Part shown: positions 44,226 through 55,872 of the stretch, piece after piece | Layout of the letters: every line of letters begins with the position of its first letter | Position numbering within the stretch: position 1 is the first letter of the stretch | Source: Corynebacterium yonathiae | GTDB lineage: Bacteria; Actinomycetota; Actinomycetes; Mycobacteriales; Mycobacteriaceae | Direction of reading: 5' to 3' | NCBI RefSeq assembly: GCF_027570195.1 | Contig: NZ_JAKMUZ010000017.1 | Span: 1-63,449, forward strand | Length of the DNA: 63,449 nt | Translations under genes and position numbers: made by a program | Notes under the pieces: model-generated | The model's database searches: none | Told to the model about the DNA's origin: nothing | The model's input: only the letters and a program-made list of their open reading frames with translations

Positions 44226-44993
44226 CTAATTACGGGGTGGCAGGATGGCCTCGGGGGTTTCGGGTAGGAGTTGTCCGCCGTCGATAATGAGGGTTTGGCC
44301 GGTGATGTAGCCCGCCTCTTCTGAAGCAAGGAAGGCCGCGGCATTGCCAATATCGCGTGGAGTACCAAGACGGTTAAGGGGCACCGACCGCGTCATCTGA
44401 TCGAGGTACTCTTGGCCTTGGGCCTCGAGCCCTTCGGTGAGGATATTGCCGGGCAGGACGCCGTTGATGGTGATGCCATCGCCGGCTACTTCGAGCGCGG
44501 CCGAACGCATAAATCCCTGCTGGGCAGCCTTGGAGGCGCCGTAATGTGCCCAGCCTGGAAAGCCCGTGTGCGAGCCGGTGATAGAAGTAGTAATCACGAT
44601 GCGCCCATACCGGCGTTCTTTGAGGTAGGGGAGTGCTTCTTGGACCACCTTGAAGGTGCCGTGGGTATTGATGGCAAACATGGCTTCCCATTGTTCATCG
44701 CTCATCTCTGCCAGTGGGCAATTAGGGAAGACGCCGGCATTAGAACAGACGATGTCGAAGCCGCCATGTTCGGCGCTGACCTGGCGGTACATTTCTTGGA
44801 CTGAAGCGCGGTCGGTGACGTCCACGCGCAGGGGACTGGCGCCTAGCTCCGCGGCTGTTGCAGTGGCGCGGTCTAGATCAATATCGGCGATAATGACGGT
44901 GGCACCGGCCTCTCGTAGTGAGGCGACGATGCCGCGGCCAATACCGGAAGCACCGCCGGTGACAATGGCTACGCGGCCCATGAGATCGAACAT
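44226..44993 (-). CDS. Short-chain dehydrogenase/reductase, FabG-like
   Basis: This 255-residue classical SDR has VTGGASGIGRG (cofactor loop), CSNAGVF (in place of NNAG), the catalytic Ser in TTSITGS and the YGASKAA motif, and the C-terminal GYITGQTLIIDGG. It may act as a 3-oxoacyl reductase or on a sugar or polyol. The neighbours do not point to a substrate, since it stands alone between the phosphate unit and clpX. Confidence 0.9.
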   Translation of the reverse strand: MFDLMGRVAIVTGGASGIGRGIVASLREAGATVIIADIDLDRATATAAELGASPLRVDVTDRASVQEMYRQVSAEHGGFDIVCSNAGVFPNCPLAEMSDEQWEAMFAINTHGTFKVVQEALPYLKERRYGRIVITTSITGSHTGFPGWAHYGASKAAQQGFMRSAALEVAGDGITINGVLPGNILTEGLEAQGQEYLDQMTRSVPLNRLGTPRDIGNAAAFLASEEAGYITGQTLIIDGGQLLPETPEAILPPRN

Positions 44994-45220
44994 GCTGCTC
45001 CTAATCCTAAAAGGGGTGGAACGAGGGTGATTTCGCCTTCTAGTTTAGGCCGCAAGAGCAGGAAAAGTCTGGGAAATTCGCCACGCGGAAGGGAATGAAT
45101 GAAGGGCCTGTCGGGTTGATTTACTAAGGTAGAAATAGATGAAGATGAAGCCGCGCGGAGGGGTAAAATTGTCCTTCCAACTGTGGATAGCGGTACGAAA
45201 AGCGAGTGTGAAAGAACTTA

Positions 45221-46516
45221 ATGGCACGTATGCAAGAAAGCGCTGACCTGCTCAAGTGTTCCTTTTGTGGCAAGAGTCAGAAGCAGGTGAAAAAGCTCAT
45301 CGCCGGCGGCGGTGTCTACATCTGTGATGAGTGCATCGAGCTATGCAATGAGATTATCGAAGAGGAACTGGGCCAGGAGCAGGCACAGGAATCATCCGAC
45401 GCAGAGGTCCGCCTGCCTCGGCCCTCGCAGATTTCCGCCTTCCTGGATAAATACGTCATTGGTCAGGACAAGGCTAAGCGCGTCCTCTCGGTTGCGGTCT
45501 ATAACCACTACAAGCGCATCAAGGCAGAGGAGTCGGCGGCGTTGGAAGCTCGCCGCAAAAAGGCCGAGGGCGATGAGGTGGAGATCTCTAAGTCCAATAT
45601 TTTGATGCTGGGTCCTACCGGTTCCGGTAAGACCTACTTGGCGCAGACCTTGGCCCGGCTTCTCGATGTCCCCTTTGCCATCGCTGATGCCACCAGCCTC
45701 ACCGAGGCCGGCTACGTGGGCGAAGATGTGGAAAATATCCTGCTGAAACTGCTGCAAGCGGCCGATTTTGACGTGGAGCGCGCCCAGCGCGGCATTATCT
45801 ACGTCGACGAGGTGGACAAGATTTCCCGCAAGTCTGAAAATCCGTCCATTACCCGTGACGTCTCCGGTGAGGGTGTACAGCAGGCCCTGCTAAAGATCTT
45901 GGAAGGCACCGTGGCGGCCATTCCCCCGCAGGGTGGACGCAAACACCCGAATCAGGAGTTTATCCAGCTGGATACCTCCAATATCTTGTTCATCGTCGCC
46001 GGCGCATTCGCGGGGCTAGACCAGGTCATTGCGGATCGAGTGGGAAAGAAGGGCGTGGGCTTTGGCGCCAACTTGGATACCAAGGACGAGCGCGAGAAGG
46101 TCGATCTCTTCGCCCAGGTGCGGCCTGAGGACCTAGTGAAGTTTGGCCTTATTCCAGAGTTCATCGGCCGCCTGCCCGTCGTGGCCACTGTGGATAACCT
46201 GGACCGTGAATCCTTGGTCAAGGTGCTTACCGAGCCGAAGAACTCCTTGGTCAAGCAGTATAGCCGCCTGTTTGAGATGGATGATTGTGAATTGGACATC
46301 GAGCCGGCGGCGTTGGGCGCCATCGCGGAGCTCGCCTTGGAGCGCAAGACGGGTGCGCGTGGCCTACGCGCCATCATGGAAGAGCTGCTGGTACCAGTGA
46401 TGTATGACCTGCCGGACCGCGAAGATATCGCGACGGTACATATCACCCCAGAGTGTGTCACCGAAGGCGCGGAGCCGCAGTTTAGCTATAAGGATGAGGC
46501 GAAGGAGTCTGCCTAA
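45221..46516 (+). CDS. clpX: ATP-dependent Clp protease ATP-binding subunit ClpX
   Basis: This 431-residue AAA+ unfoldase feeds substrates into ClpP1P2. The N-terminal zinc domain has Cys13, Cys16, Cys35 and Cys38. Walker A GPTGSGKT is at residues 131-138, followed by [10 protein letters not shown] (Walker B) and the IGF-type loop region, with [10 protein letters not shown] and the sensor-2 [10 protein letters not shown] downstream. The first helix [17 protein letters not shown] is the family's usual start. It is separate from clpP1-clpP2 by about 5 kb of transporter and SDR genes. I see no ClgR box before it. Confidence 0.97.
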   Translation: MARMQESADLLKCSFCGKSQKQVKKLIAGGGVYICDECIELCNEIIEEELGQEQAQESSDAEVRLPRPSQISAFLDKYVIGQDKAKRVLSVAVYNHYKRIKAEESAALEARRKKAEGDEVEISKSNILMLGPTGSGKTYLAQTLARLLDVPFAIADATSLTEAGYVGEDVENILLKLLQAADFDVERAQRGIIYVDEVDKISRKSENPSITRDVSGEGVQQALLKILEGTVAAIPPQGGRKHPNQEFIQLDTSNILFIVAGAFAGLDQVIADRVGKKGVGFGANLDTKDEREKVDLFAQVRPEDLVKFGLIPEFIGRLPVVATVDNLDRESLVKVLTEPKNSLVKQYSRLFEMDDCELDIEPAALGAIAELALERKTGARGLRAIMEELLVPVMYDLPDREDIATVHITPECVTEGAEPQFSYKDEAKESA

Positions 46517-46578
46517 GCGGCAGCTGCCTAGGCACCGGCCTTCAAAGTGCCTGTCGGCGGGCCTTGGCAAAGTAAGGT

Positions 46579-46602
46579 GCGGGCCTTGTAGCCGGGGCCC
46601 GC
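46579..46602. terminator. Hairpin between clpX and the TetR gene
   Basis: GCGGGCC pairs with GGCCCGC around a 10-nt loop. There is no T-run. It lies between the converging clpX and TetR genes and probably ends both. Confidence 0.45.
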
Positions 46603-46603
46603 G

Positions 46604-47371
46604 CTAGTTCTCCTCGTTATAGATATCCTGCGGCGAGGCCTCGTCGCCCTCCTTGGTATCGAACGAGGAGGAGGTGAGGTAGGACTCGTGGCCCGAGTCA
46701 GGGATATTGGCGGTCAAAAACGCCAGCACAGCATCGACGGTAAGCCTATGCATACCGTCGATATTTTCTTGGGAATTGAAATTTACGCCCAGCATGTTTT
46801 CCACCATTACCTGGTTGGTCACGCGGTACACAGTCAATGAGGAAATCAGGGTGAAGATGTCATTGGCGGAAATGCCTGGGCGGAAGGCTCCGGCGTCTTG
46901 GCCCAAAAGCAGCAGGCGGTCGAGGTGAAGGGCGACCCCGGCGACGTCGGCAATAGCCTGTTGAGCTGGGTCCACAATCTGCTGGTTGGATTCCCATACC
47001 AGCATGCGGATGGCCTCAGGGTTGGCAACGCGCTCGCGGAAGAGCCAATCCACCAACTTGCGCACGCCCTCGACGGGAACCGCGGTATCGATTTCCAGGT
47101 CATCCTCGAGCGGGTTGAGGCGCTGCGCAGCGGTACTCAACGCCCGCAAATACAGGCCCTTCTTATCACCAAAGTGATAGTGAATCATGCGCTTAGACAT
47201 GCCGGATTCCTGAGCGATGGTCTCCAGCTTGGTCTCTGCAAAACCAAGGCTGGAAAAATGCTTAATCGCAACGTCGACCACGGAATCAATGCTGACGGAT
47301 TCCGCGTGGGCAGCATGGGGAGAATCCGCCTGGTCTGCAGCTTGCAGTGGGTCAGTATTCTCAGTGCTCAT
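46604..47371 (-). CDS. TetR-family transcriptional regulator
   Basis: This 255-residue protein has a helix-turn-helix in the first third (residues 28-75; FAETKLETIAQESGMSKRMIHYHFGDKKGLY is the recognition region). A longer helical ligand domain and an acidic disordered tail follow. I use ATG 47371, with GAGG upstream; the longer reading starts at a TTG inside that ribosome site. It is divergent from mdh, an arrangement also seen, as I recall, in C. glutamicum. It could regulate mdh or itself; no operator stands out. Confidence 0.88.
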   Translation of the reverse strand: MSTENTDPLQAADQADSPHAAHAESVSIDSVVDVAIKHFSSLGFAETKLETIAQESGMSKRMIHYHFGDKKGLYLRALSTAAQRLNPLEDDLEIDTAVPVEGVRKLVDWLFRERVANPEAIRMLVWESNQQIVDPAQQAIADVAGVALHLDRLLLLGQDAGAFRPGISANDIFTLISSLTVYRVTNQVMVENMLGVNFNSQENIDGMHRLTVDAVLAFLTANIPDSGHESYLTSSSFDTKEGDEASPQDIYNEEN

Positions 47372-47469
47372 TGCGTAAATCCTCAATTCTTGCGGCGCGC
47401 GAGTGGCGCGGTGAACTGTTATCTATCGGTGCGGGAGTAAGCAAACCCGATGCCACCAGGGTGTGCAGC

Positions 47470-47498
47470 GCGGGGTAGTACCCCGCTTTTCCTTTTCC
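47470..47498 (+). terminator. Orphan terminator in the TetR-mdh divergent region
   Basis: GCGGGG-TAGTA-CCCCGC followed by TTTTCCTTTT is a good plus-strand terminator, yet no plus-strand gene ends here. The 370-bp gap (47372-47741) holds no ORF I can support. It may end a small RNA or act in the mdh leader. Confidence 0.6.
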
Positions 47499-47621
47499 TA
47501 TCATGCCCGATTGATCACCCCGTGCGGGAGTTTCTGGCCCATTGGGGGCGTTAATTCGTAGGTAAACGGGGGTAATTTAACGCGAGTTCGCTGCATTATC
47601 CCTCTAAAAGAGGGGGACTAG

Positions 47622-48692
<1,071 letters not shown>

Positions 48693-48772
48693 AACAAACT
48701 CGGTGCGCGCTCTAGCCACGGCGCGCACCCTGCCTGGCTGAGCCGGTTGACGTGCAAGGTAGAATCGGCCAG

Positions 48773-51493
48773 GTGACTGAGCAAAATAATGAGCAATTAG
48801 TTGGTACCAACCGCGCCGATGCGCTGCCCAAGTCTTGGGAGCCGCAGGCCGTAGAGAAGGACCTCTATGAGGGCTGGGTAGAAAAGGGCTACTTCACCCC
48901 GGATGCGAATTCGGAGGCCGAGCCTTATTCCATCGTGCTGCCGCCGCCGAATGTGACCGGCCAGCTGCACATGGGCCACGCCTTGGACCACACGCTGATT
49001 GATTCCATTATCCGCCGCAAGCGCATGCAGGGCTACGCCACTCTGTGGCTGCCCGGCGCCGATCACGCCGGCATCGCTACCCAGACCAAGGTCGAGGCCA
49101 AGCTCAAGGAGACCGAGGGCAAGAAGCGCTGGGACTATGAGCGCGAAGAATTCATTGGCAAGGTCTGGGAATGGAAGAAGCAGTACGGCGGCACCATCCA
49201 GAACCAGATGCGCGCCATTGGTGACTCCGTGGACTGGTCCCGCGAGCGCTTCACCTTGGATGATGGCCTCTCGCGCGCCGTACAGACCATCTTTAAGAAC
49301 CTCTACGATGAGGGCATGATCTACCAGGCCAACCGCCTGGTGAACTGGTCGCCGGTGCTAGAGACCGCCGTCTCCGATATCGAGGTCGTGTACAAAGACG
49401 TCGAGGGCGAGCTGGTCTCCATCCGCTATGGCTCGCTGAACGACGATGAACCGCACCTCATCGTGGCCACCACCCGTGTGGAAACCATGCTGGGCGACGT
49501 CGCTATTGCCGTACACCCAGACGACGAGCGCTACGCCGACTTGGTGGGCAAGGAGCTGCCGCACCCATTCCGCGATGACCTGACACTCAAGATCATCGCC
49601 GACGATTACGTCGATATGGAATTTGGTACCGGTGCGGTGAAAATTACCCCAGCACACGATCCGAATGACTACGCAATGGGCACCCGCCACAACCTGGACA
49701 TGCCCACGGTCATGGATACCACCGGCCACATTGCCAATACTGGCACCCGCTTCGACGGCCTGACCCGCGAGGAAGCCCGTGTGGAGATTCGCGAGGCACT
49801 GCGCGAGCAAGGCCGCATTGTCAAGGAAATTCGCCCGTACGTCCACTCTGTGGGCCACTCGGAGCGCTCCGGGGAACCCATCGAGCCGCGCTTGTCCCTG
49901 CAGTGGTTTGTGGACGTGGCCAAGATGGCTAAGGCTTCTGGTGACGCTGTGCGCGAAGACGATACCACCTTGCACCCACAGTCGTTGGAGCCGCGCTACT
50001 TTGAATGGGTCGATGATATGCACGATTGGTGCATCTCCCGCCAGTTGTGGTGGGGTCACCGCATTCCTATTTGGTACGGGCCGGAGGGCGAGGACGGCCA
50101 GCGCGACATCGTCTGCGTCGGCCCCGATGAGGAGCCACCGGCAGGATACGAGCAGGACCCAGACGTATTGGATACCTGGTTCTCCTCCGCGCTGTGGCCA
50201 TTTTCCACCCTGGGTTGGCCGGAAAAGACCCCGGATCTGGAGAAGTTTTACCCCACCAACGTGCTGGTCACTGCCTATGACATCTTGTTCTTCTGGGTAG
50301 CCCGCATGATGATGTTCGGTACTTTCGCTGGCTCTCATACCCCAGAGCTTTTGGGGGAGGGCACCGATGGTCGCCCGCAGGTTCCATTTAAGGATCTGTA
50401 TCTACACGGCTTGGTCCGCGATGAGCAGGGCCGCAAGATGTCTAAGTCTTTGGGCAATGGCATTGATCCGATGGATTGGGTGCGCGACTATGGCGCAGAC
50501 GCCCTGCGCTTTACCCTTGCGCGTGGGGCCAACCCGGGTGTGGACCTGCCATTGGGCTCTGATGCTGCCGCGGCTGCCCGCAACTTTGCCACCAAGCTCT
50601 TCAACGCCACCAAGTTTGCGCTCATGAATGGCGCCGGTGTAGCTACGCTGCCGAACCGCGCGGAGCTTAGCGACGCCGACCGGTGGATCCTCGACCGCGC
50701 CGAAGAGGTACGCGCCAAGGTGGATGCGTACCTGGATGATTACCAGTTTGCTAAGGCCAATGAGCTGCTCTACCACTTCACCTGGGACGAGCTATGTGAC
50801 TGGTACTTGGAAATTGCCAAAACCCAAATCCCGCGTGATGGTGTCAGCGAGCAGGGCCGCAATACCCAGATTGTTCTGGGCCGCGTGCTAGACGTCGTCC
50901 TACGCCTGCTGCACCCGACCATGCCTTTCGTGACCGAGGTGCTCTGGAAGGCCTTGACCGGCGGCGAGTCCATCGTTGTGGCGCCGTGGCCTACCGTTGC
51001 CGATACCAATGGTGGCGCCACCAAGGATGAGGTGGCCGCCCGCCGCATTGAGGATGCCGATAAGCTCATTACTGAGCTGCGCCGCTTCCGTTCTGACCAA
51101 GGGGTAAAGCCTTCTCAGAAGGTTCCCGGTCGCCTTGACTTCGCCGCGGCCGACCTGGCCGGCCAGGAAGAACTGGTGCGCAACTTGGCTAATACCACCG
51201 CACCAGGCGAGGACTTCGATCCTTCCGCCTCTATCGAGGTACGCCTTTCCCAGGCCACCGTGGAGGTCACCCTAGATACCCACGGTGCTGTAGACGTAGA
51301 AGCTGAGCGCAAGCGCCTAGAAAAGGATCTGGCCAAGGCCAATAAGGAACTGGAGCAAACCGGCAAGAAGCTCGGCAATGAGAACTTCCTGTCCAAGGCG
51401 CCGGAAGAAGTGGTCAATAAGATTAAGCAGCGCCAGCAGATCGCCCGCGAAGAGGTCGAGCGCATCACCAGCCGTTTGGAAGGCCTGAAGTAG
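48773..51493 (+). CDS. valS: Valyl-tRNA synthetase
   Basis: This class I synthetase of about 906 residues charges tRNA-Val. It has the HIGH-type motif in [15 protein letters not shown], the CP1 editing domain (about residues 200-400) with [16 protein letters not shown], and KMSKS in [16 protein letters not shown]-terminal anticodon domain and a terminal coiled-coil arm follow (from about residue 840). The start is uncertain: GTG 48773 sits 9 nt after TAGAAT, which suggests a leaderless message, while GTG 48752 is in frame upstream. The stop overlaps the folC start (TAGTG), so the genes are coupled. Confidence 0.95.
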   Translation: MTEQNNEQLVGTNRADALPKSWEPQAVEKDLYEGWVEKGYFTPDANSEAEPYSIVLPPPNVTGQLHMGHALDHTLIDSIIRRKRMQGYATLWLPGADHAGIATQTKVEAKLKETEGKKRWDYEREEFIGKVWEWKKQYGGTIQNQMRAIGDSVDWSRERFTLDDGLSRAVQTIFKNLYDEGMIYQANRLVNWSPVLETAVSDIEVVYKDVEGELVSIRYGSLNDDEPHLIVATTRVETMLGDVAIAVHPDDERYADLVGKELPHPFRDDLTLKIIADDYVDMEFGTGAVKITPAHDPNDYAMGTRHNLDMPTVMDTTGHIANTGTRFDGLTREEARVEIREALREQGRIVKEIRPYVHSVGHSERSGEPIEPRLSLQWFVDVAKMAKASGDAVREDDTTLHPQSLEPRYFEWVDDMHDWCISRQLWWGHRIPIWYGPEGEDGQRDIVCVGPDEEPPAGYEQDPDVLDTWFSSALWPFSTLGWPEKTPDLEKFYPTNVLVTAYDILFFWVARMMMFGTFAGSHTPELLGEGTDGRPQVPFKDLYLHGLVRDEQGRKMSKSLGNGIDPMDWVRDYGADALRFTLARGANPGVDLPLGSDAAAAARNFATKLFNATKFALMNGAGVATLPNRAELSDADRWILDRAEEVRAKVDAYLDDYQFAKANELLYHFTWDELCDWYLEIAKTQIPRDGVSEQGRNTQIVLGRVLDVVLRLLHPTMPFVTEVLWKALTGGESIVVAPWPTVADTNGGATKDEVAARRIEDADKLITELRRFRSDQGVKPSQKVPGRLDFAAADLAGQEELVRNLANTTAPGEDFDPSASIEVRLSQATVEVTLDTHGAVDVEAERKRLEKDLAKANKELEQTGKKLGNENFLSKAPEEVVNKIKQRQQIAREEVERITSRLEGLK

Positions 51494-53028
51494 TGGCGGA
51501 GAAGGACAAGGATACAGAGGACTTTGAAATCGTCGATGCCCTCAAAGAAGGCACCGATGGTGGCCCAGTGGAAATCACTGAGTCGGGCCTGACGCTCAAC
51601 TTGGGCATGGGCAGCGAGGACGAGTACAACGAGGCCGCTCCGCAGGAGGTCTCCGCTGCGGAGCTACGCGCCCTTGCGGAGGTCGAGGAAGAACTCAACG
51701 AGCGTTGGCCCGAAACCAAGATTGAGCCTTCCCTCGACCGCATCGAGATGCTCATGGATCTGCTCGGTCACCCCGAGCGTTCTTTCGACGTCATCCACAT
51801 TGCCGGCACCAACGGAAAGTCCTCTACCGCGCGCATGGTCGATTCGCTTTTGCGTGCCTTCCACCGCCGAGTGGGTTTGGTAACCAGCCCACACCTGCAG
51901 CGCGTTACTGAGCGCATCGGCATTGATGGCCAGCCCATTCACCCGCGCGATTATGTACGCATCTGGCACGAGATTAAGCCATTTGTGGAAATGGTCGATG
52001 CCGAATCGGACGTGCCTATGTCTAAGTTCGAGGTCCTCGTCGGCCTGTCCTATGCTGCGTTTGCCGACGCCCCCGTGGACGTCGCTGTCGTCGAAGTCGG
52101 CCTTGGCGGACGTTGGGACGCTACCAATGTGGTCAACGCGGATGTCTCTGTCATTACCCCGGTGGGCATGGACCACACGGATTACCTGGGGGAGACGATC
52201 ACTGAAATCGCAGGCGAGAAAGCTGGCATTATTAAGCCACGCGAAGACGCCGACGATCCATTGACCCCGAACGAAAACATTGTCGTCATTGCTGAACAGG
52301 ACCCGGAGGCTATGCGCGTCATCCTGCAGCAGGCAGTGGACGTCGAGGCAGGCGTGGCTCGATCCGGTTCCGAGTTTGCCGCCCTCGAATCGCGCATTGC
52401 CGTTGGCGGCCAGCAGGTGAATATTCAAGGCCTCGGCGGCCTGTATGAGGATATATTCATGCCCCTACATGGCGAGCACCAAGCCAAGAACGCCGCCGTG
52501 GCCCTTGCAGCGGTGGAGGCTTTCTTCGGCGCATCTGCCGGCCACTCGCTGGATATCGCGACTGTGCGTAATGGCTTTGCCCAGGCAATTTCGCCCGGCC
52601 GCTTGGAGCGCGTGCGTACCTCGCCCACGACGTTTATTGACGCCGCTCATAATCCCCACGGCGCCAAGGCTTTAGGCGCAGCGTTGGACCGCGATTTCGA
52701 CTTCGCCCGCCTCATCGGTGTGCTGTCCATCTTTGCGGATAAGGATGCGACCGGAGTTCTCACCGCGTTGGAGCCGTATCTGACCGAGGTTGTCATTACC
52801 CAAAACTCCTCGCCGCGTGCCTTCGACGCCTATGAGTTGGCCGAAACTGCCCGCGATATATACGGCGAAGAGCGCGTGCACGTTGCCGACGATCTCCCCG
52901 GCGCCTATGCCCAGGCCGTGGAACTTGCCGAAGACGCGGAGGTCCAGTCCGGCTCCGGCATTATCATCACCGGCTCGGTCGTCACCGCTGGTGATGCCCG
53001 CGCGATGTTTGGAAAGGAACCTGCATGA
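51493..53028 (+). CDS. folC: Bifunctional folylpolyglutamate/dihydrofolate synthase
   Basis: This 511-residue ATP-dependent ligase joins glutamate to dihydropteroate and to folates. The Mur-ligase motifs are clear: HIAGTNGKSSTARMVDSLL (P-loop), VGLGGRWDATN, VGMDHTDYLGETITEIAGEKAGIIK and DAAHNPHGAKAL. An acidic N-terminal extension of about 60 residues precedes the core; it is not needed by the family and may be disordered. It starts at GTG 51493, overlapping the valS stop, and its own stop overlaps the next gene by 4 nt. Confidence 0.95.
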   Translation: MAEKDKDTEDFEIVDALKEGTDGGPVEITESGLTLNLGMGSEDEYNEAAPQEVSAAELRALAEVEEELNERWPETKIEPSLDRIEMLMDLLGHPERSFDVIHIAGTNGKSSTARMVDSLLRAFHRRVGLVTSPHLQRVTERIGIDGQPIHPRDYVRIWHEIKPFVEMVDAESDVPMSKFEVLVGLSYAAFADAPVDVAVVEVGLGGRWDATNVVNADVSVITPVGMDHTDYLGETITEIAGEKAGIIKPREDADDPLTPNENIVVIAEQDPEAMRVILQQAVDVEAGVARSGSEFAALESRIAVGGQQVNIQGLGGLYEDIFMPLHGEHQAKNAAVALAAVEAFFGASAGHSLDIATVRNGFAQAISPGRLERVRTSPTTFIDAAHNPHGAKALGAALDRDFDFARLIGVLSIFADKDATGVLTALEPYLTEVVITQNSSPRAFDAYELAETARDIYGEERVHVADDLPGAYAQAVELAEDAEVQSGSGIIITGSVVTAGDARAMFGKEPA

Positions 53029-53537
53029 GCCGCGACAATCACCACCCAGGCGGAGAGCGCCAACCCCGCCCGCCCCGCAGCAGCCGTGCCCGCGGCCGCG
53101 AGGAACATATCCCTGAAAGCGAGATCGGGCCCCTAGGCATGGGCCAAGCCCCAGTCAAGGACCCACTTAAAAGCTTCAACGGGATGGTCATTGCCAGCTC
53201 CCTGACCATGGAGGCGCTCGCCCTATCCTTCGCACTGCCGATGCTGTACAAGCTGTATGACGGTACCTTGTGGACCCCCTTCAATTACGGCTTTGTCATC
53301 GCCGCAGTGGTATTCCACCTCGTGATGATCGCGTTCATGAATAAGAAGTGGGCGCTGTCTGTCATCGTATGGGCGCAGCTGTTGTGCGTCATTGTGGGCT
53401 TTATGGTCCACTGGGCTGTGGCCGCCATCTTCATCATCTTTGGCATGGAGTGGCTGCTAGCCGTATACCTGCGCAGCAACCTCATCGCCCGTATGAAGCG
53501 CGGATACCTCACCACGCAGCACCTCAACGAGAAATAG
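53025..53537 (+). CDS. DUF4233-domain membrane protein
   Basis: This 170-residue protein has a basic, proline-rich N-terminal 45 residues and then four membrane segments (about residues 52-75, 83-102, 107-128 and 130-148). The GMVIASSLTMEALALSFALP stretch is the DUF4233 core. It overlaps folC, and the same gene follows folC in mycobacteria (Rv2446c). The function is unknown; the conserved link with folC and ndk suggests a housekeeping role. Confidence 0.88.
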   Translation: MSRDNHHPGGERQPRPPRSSRARGREEHIPESEIGPLGMGQAPVKDPLKSFNGMVIASSLTMEALALSFALPMLYKLYDGTLWTPFNYGFVIAAVVFHLVMIAFMNKKWALSVIVWAQLLCVIVGFMVHWAVAAIFIIFGMEWLLAVYLRSNLIARMKRGYLTTQHLNEK

Positions 53538-53592
53538 CACGGTAGCCTTGACGGCCTTCGGCGAGTGGCCAAGACGCGATAGACTGGCGGCC

Positions 53593-53904
53593 ATGCGCAC
53601 TCTCTATCTCGTCCTTGCCGCACTCGCTTGTGTTGCCGCGGTGGTAGCCCGCGCCGCTACGGGAACGCCGTGGCTACCGCTAGTCGCCCTCATTATTGGC
53701 GGCGTTTTTCTGGTTTTGGCCCTGCGGAGCAACTTCGAACCGGCCAAAGAAGCCACCTTCGAGGATTTGGATAAGGAACAGCGAGCGGAGCTGCAACGCC
53801 TGTTGGCTAATGGACAGTTTGGCGCCGCAGTAGGCCAGGTACGCCTGTGGTTCAGAGGGACTTCGCAGGGGCGCGCCGAAGAGATAGTTAAACAACTCGC
53901 ATAG
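53593..53904 (+). CDS. Small membrane-anchored hypothetical protein
   Basis: This 103-residue protein has two adjacent hydrophobic helices (about residues 3-20 and 25-42). A soluble helical part with FEDLDKEQRAELQRLLANGQFGAAVGQVRLWF follows, a pattern that looks like a small helical interaction domain. I use ATG 53593, because the earlier in-frame ATG 53548 gives a non-hydrophobic extension with no ribosome site. It belongs to the folC-ndk run by direction and spacing. No function is known to me. Confidence 0.7.
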   Translation: MRTLYLVLAALACVAAVVARAATGTPWLPLVALIIGGVFLVLALRSNFEPAKEATFEDLDKEQRAELQRLLANGQFGAAVGQVRLWFRGTSQGRAEEIVKQLA

Positions 53905-53982
53905 CCCTGGACCCCACACTTTTACCCCAAAGGAATACCCCAGCGCGCGACGCATGTGTGCGGTTTCGGTACAGTGTGGGGC

Positions 53983-54393
53983 ATGACTGAACGTACACTG
54001 ATTCTCATCAAGCCGGACGGCGTAAAGAACGGCCACGTAGGCGAAATCATCTCCCGCATCGAGCGTAAGGGCCTGAAGCTGGCCGAGCTCGATCTGCGCG
54101 TTGCTGACCGCGAGACCGCGGAGAAGCACTACGAGGAGCACAAGGATAAGCCATTCTTCGGTGACCTCGTCGAGTTCATCACCTCCGCACCGCTTATCGC
54201 TGGTGTTGTCGAGGGCGAGCGTGCCATCGAGGCATGGCGTCAGCTGGCCGGTGGCACCGACCCAGTTTCCAAGGCCACCCCGGGCACCATCCGCGGCGAC
54301 TTCGCTCTGACCGTTGGCGAGAACATCGTGCACGGCTCTGACTCACCAGAGTCCGCAGAGCGCGAAATCGCTATCTGGTTCCCGAACCTTTAA
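53983..54393 (+). CDS. ndk: Nucleoside diphosphate kinase
   Basis: This 136-residue enzyme transfers phosphate between nucleoside tri- and diphosphates and so balances NTP and dNTP pools. It has [18 protein letters not shown] at the start and the active-site histidine in [18 protein letters not shown] use ATG 53983 (MTERTLILI). TACAGT 8-9 nt upstream would be a -10, so the message may be leaderless, though GTGGGG is nearby. A terminator follows. Confidence 0.97.
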   Translation: MTERTLILIKPDGVKNGHVGEIISRIERKGLKLAELDLRVADRETAEKHYEEHKDKPFFGDLVEFITSAPLIAGVVEGERAIEAWRQLAGGTDPVSKATPGTIRGDFALTVGENIVHGSDSPESAEREIAIWFPNL

Positions 54394-54420
54394 AGCCTTT
54401 ATAGCGTTTCGTACGCACTT

Positions 54421-54446
54421 AAGCCCGAGCCACCGGCTCGGGCTTT
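54421..54446 (+). terminator. Terminator after ndk
   Basis: AAGCCCGAGCC-ACC-GGCTCGGGCTT followed by TATTC. It is a perfect 11-bp stem. Confidence 0.9.
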
Positions 54447-54554
54447 ATTCATAGCGTCACCTGGTCCCTCGTTATATGGGCAGCGAGCAGGAGCACAACA
54501 CGGCTACACTGGTGCGGCTAAGAACTATTTTCAACAAGACGTAGGGAGGCGCAT

Positions 54555-55859
54555 ATGCGCGGCTACGCGGTCGTAGACATTGAGACCACCGGATTTTCCT
54601 ATAAGCACGGGCACCGCATCGTTGAAATTGGCGTCGTGGAGCTCTCGCCGGAAGGAGCAGTGCAGGATTCCTGGGAAACGCTCATTAACCCGCAACGCCA
54701 TATCGCGGCCACGGAAATTCATGGCATTTCCGCCTCTGATGTTCTAGGCGCGCCCACCTTTGCGCAAGTAGCGGACAAGCTGGCTAATTCTCTCGAAGAC
54801 CGCATATTCGTTGCTCACAATGCGGGATTCGATCGGACCTTTATTCAGTCCGAGCTGCTGGCTTGTCGCGCCTGTTCTGAAGAGGCCTTGCCGGCGATCG
54901 ATACGGCCGTATTGGCACGCAGGTATCTTGGTCTTCCCAAGGTGAAGCTGGGGGATTGCTGCGCCCATCTGGGAATTCATAATGAGTTGGCACACTCCGC
55001 ATTGGCGGATGCGATGGCCACGGCGCAACTATTCCAGCATTTCCTGGCCAATACCCCGGCAGCCCAAGAGAACTATATGAGTGAGCGCTTGGCTGAGCAA
55101 CAGCTGTATCGCAGCCTGGCACCCCACCCGGGTTGGGTGGAGCCGGCACTTCTCAGCCGCGCAGCTGCGGAATCCGCCAAGCAAGCGGCACAGTACGGCG
55201 GCTGGTTCGCCGGGCTCGTCGCACAACGTGAGACGCCATCGAATACGGCTGCGGAAGACTATTTCAAGCTTCTCGATGCCGCCTTGCTCGACCGCCGCCT
55301 CTCCGCCACCGAGCAAACCCAATTGCTGGCCTTTGCTCAAGCACATGGGCTCGATGAACATGGTCTGCGCGAGCTGCATGAAGCCTATATCACGCTGCTG
55401 ATTGAAGAAGCCTGGGCTGATGGTGTTGTCACGGCTGAGGAACGCGCCATCCTGGCTTCTGCCGGCCGCGCCTTGGGGATCCCGGCTTCTGATATCGAGG
55501 CTGCCGTAGACCCCGACACCGCTCCACAGGCAGAAGGTCGGCATGGTGCCCCTAGTGAAGAGGCGCCGCAAGGTTCTGATGAGGACGGCAGTATTGGCGG
55601 ACTCGCCAGCATGGGCGGCATTGTGGTGAGCGCTGGCGAGCGAGTAACCATTACCGGCGCTAAGGCCTACTCAACTGCGGAATGGGAAGAGTATTTTGCC
55701 GCGCACGGCGTGGAAATTGGCGGCCTAGCCAAAAAGACCAAGGTGCTCATCGCCGGTGACCCGGACTCGCAATCGGGCAAAGCCAAGAAAGCGAAGCAGT
55801 ATGGCATTCCCATCGTTGCGGAAGACGTCGCCCGTGAGGTCATTCACTTCGCAGACTAA
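54555..55859 (+). CDS. DEDDh 3'-5' exonuclease with TerB-like middle and C-terminal BRCT domain
   Basis: This 434-residue protein is built of three parts. Residues 1-165 are a DnaQ-type exonuclease with DIETTG (Asp-Glu), HNAGFDRTFI (Asp) and HSALADAMAT (His-Asp) motifs. Residues 215-320 are helical with two EExxILA-like acidic repeats that resemble a TerB fold. Residues 350-434 are a BRCT-like domain (VVSAGERVTITGAKAY, KKTKVLIAGDPDSQSGKAKKA). It probably trims DNA during repair or replication and docks through BRCT. It has its own promoter region; GTAGGGAGG precedes ATG 54555. Confidence 0.85.
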   Translation: MRGYAVVDIETTGFSYKHGHRIVEIGVVELSPEGAVQDSWETLINPQRHIAATEIHGISASDVLGAPTFAQVADKLANSLEDRIFVAHNAGFDRTFIQSELLACRACSEEALPAIDTAVLARRYLGLPKVKLGDCCAHLGIHNELAHSALADAMATAQLFQHFLANTPAAQENYMSERLAEQQLYRSLAPHPGWVEPALLSRAAAESAKQAAQYGGWFAGLVAQRETPSNTAAEDYFKLLDAALLDRRLSATEQTQLLAFAQAHGLDEHGLRELHEAYITLLIEEAWADGVVTAEERAILASAGRALGIPASDIEAAVDPDTAPQAEGRHGAPSEEAPQGSDEDGSIGGLASMGGIVVSAGERVTITGAKAYSTAEWEEYFAAHGVEIGGLAKKTKVLIAGDPDSQSGKAKKAKQYGIPIVAEDVAREVIHFAD

Positions 55860-55872
55860 GACTGGAACTCTC

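Noticed and set aside
46604..47371. The TetR gene as McbR itself
   Set aside because: Its sequence does not resemble what I recall of C. glutamicum McbR, and its place beside mdh fits a different regulator.
49358..50338. Minus-strand ORF of 326 codons opposite valS
   Set aside because: It is antisense to the valS core with no ribosome site or recognisable motif.
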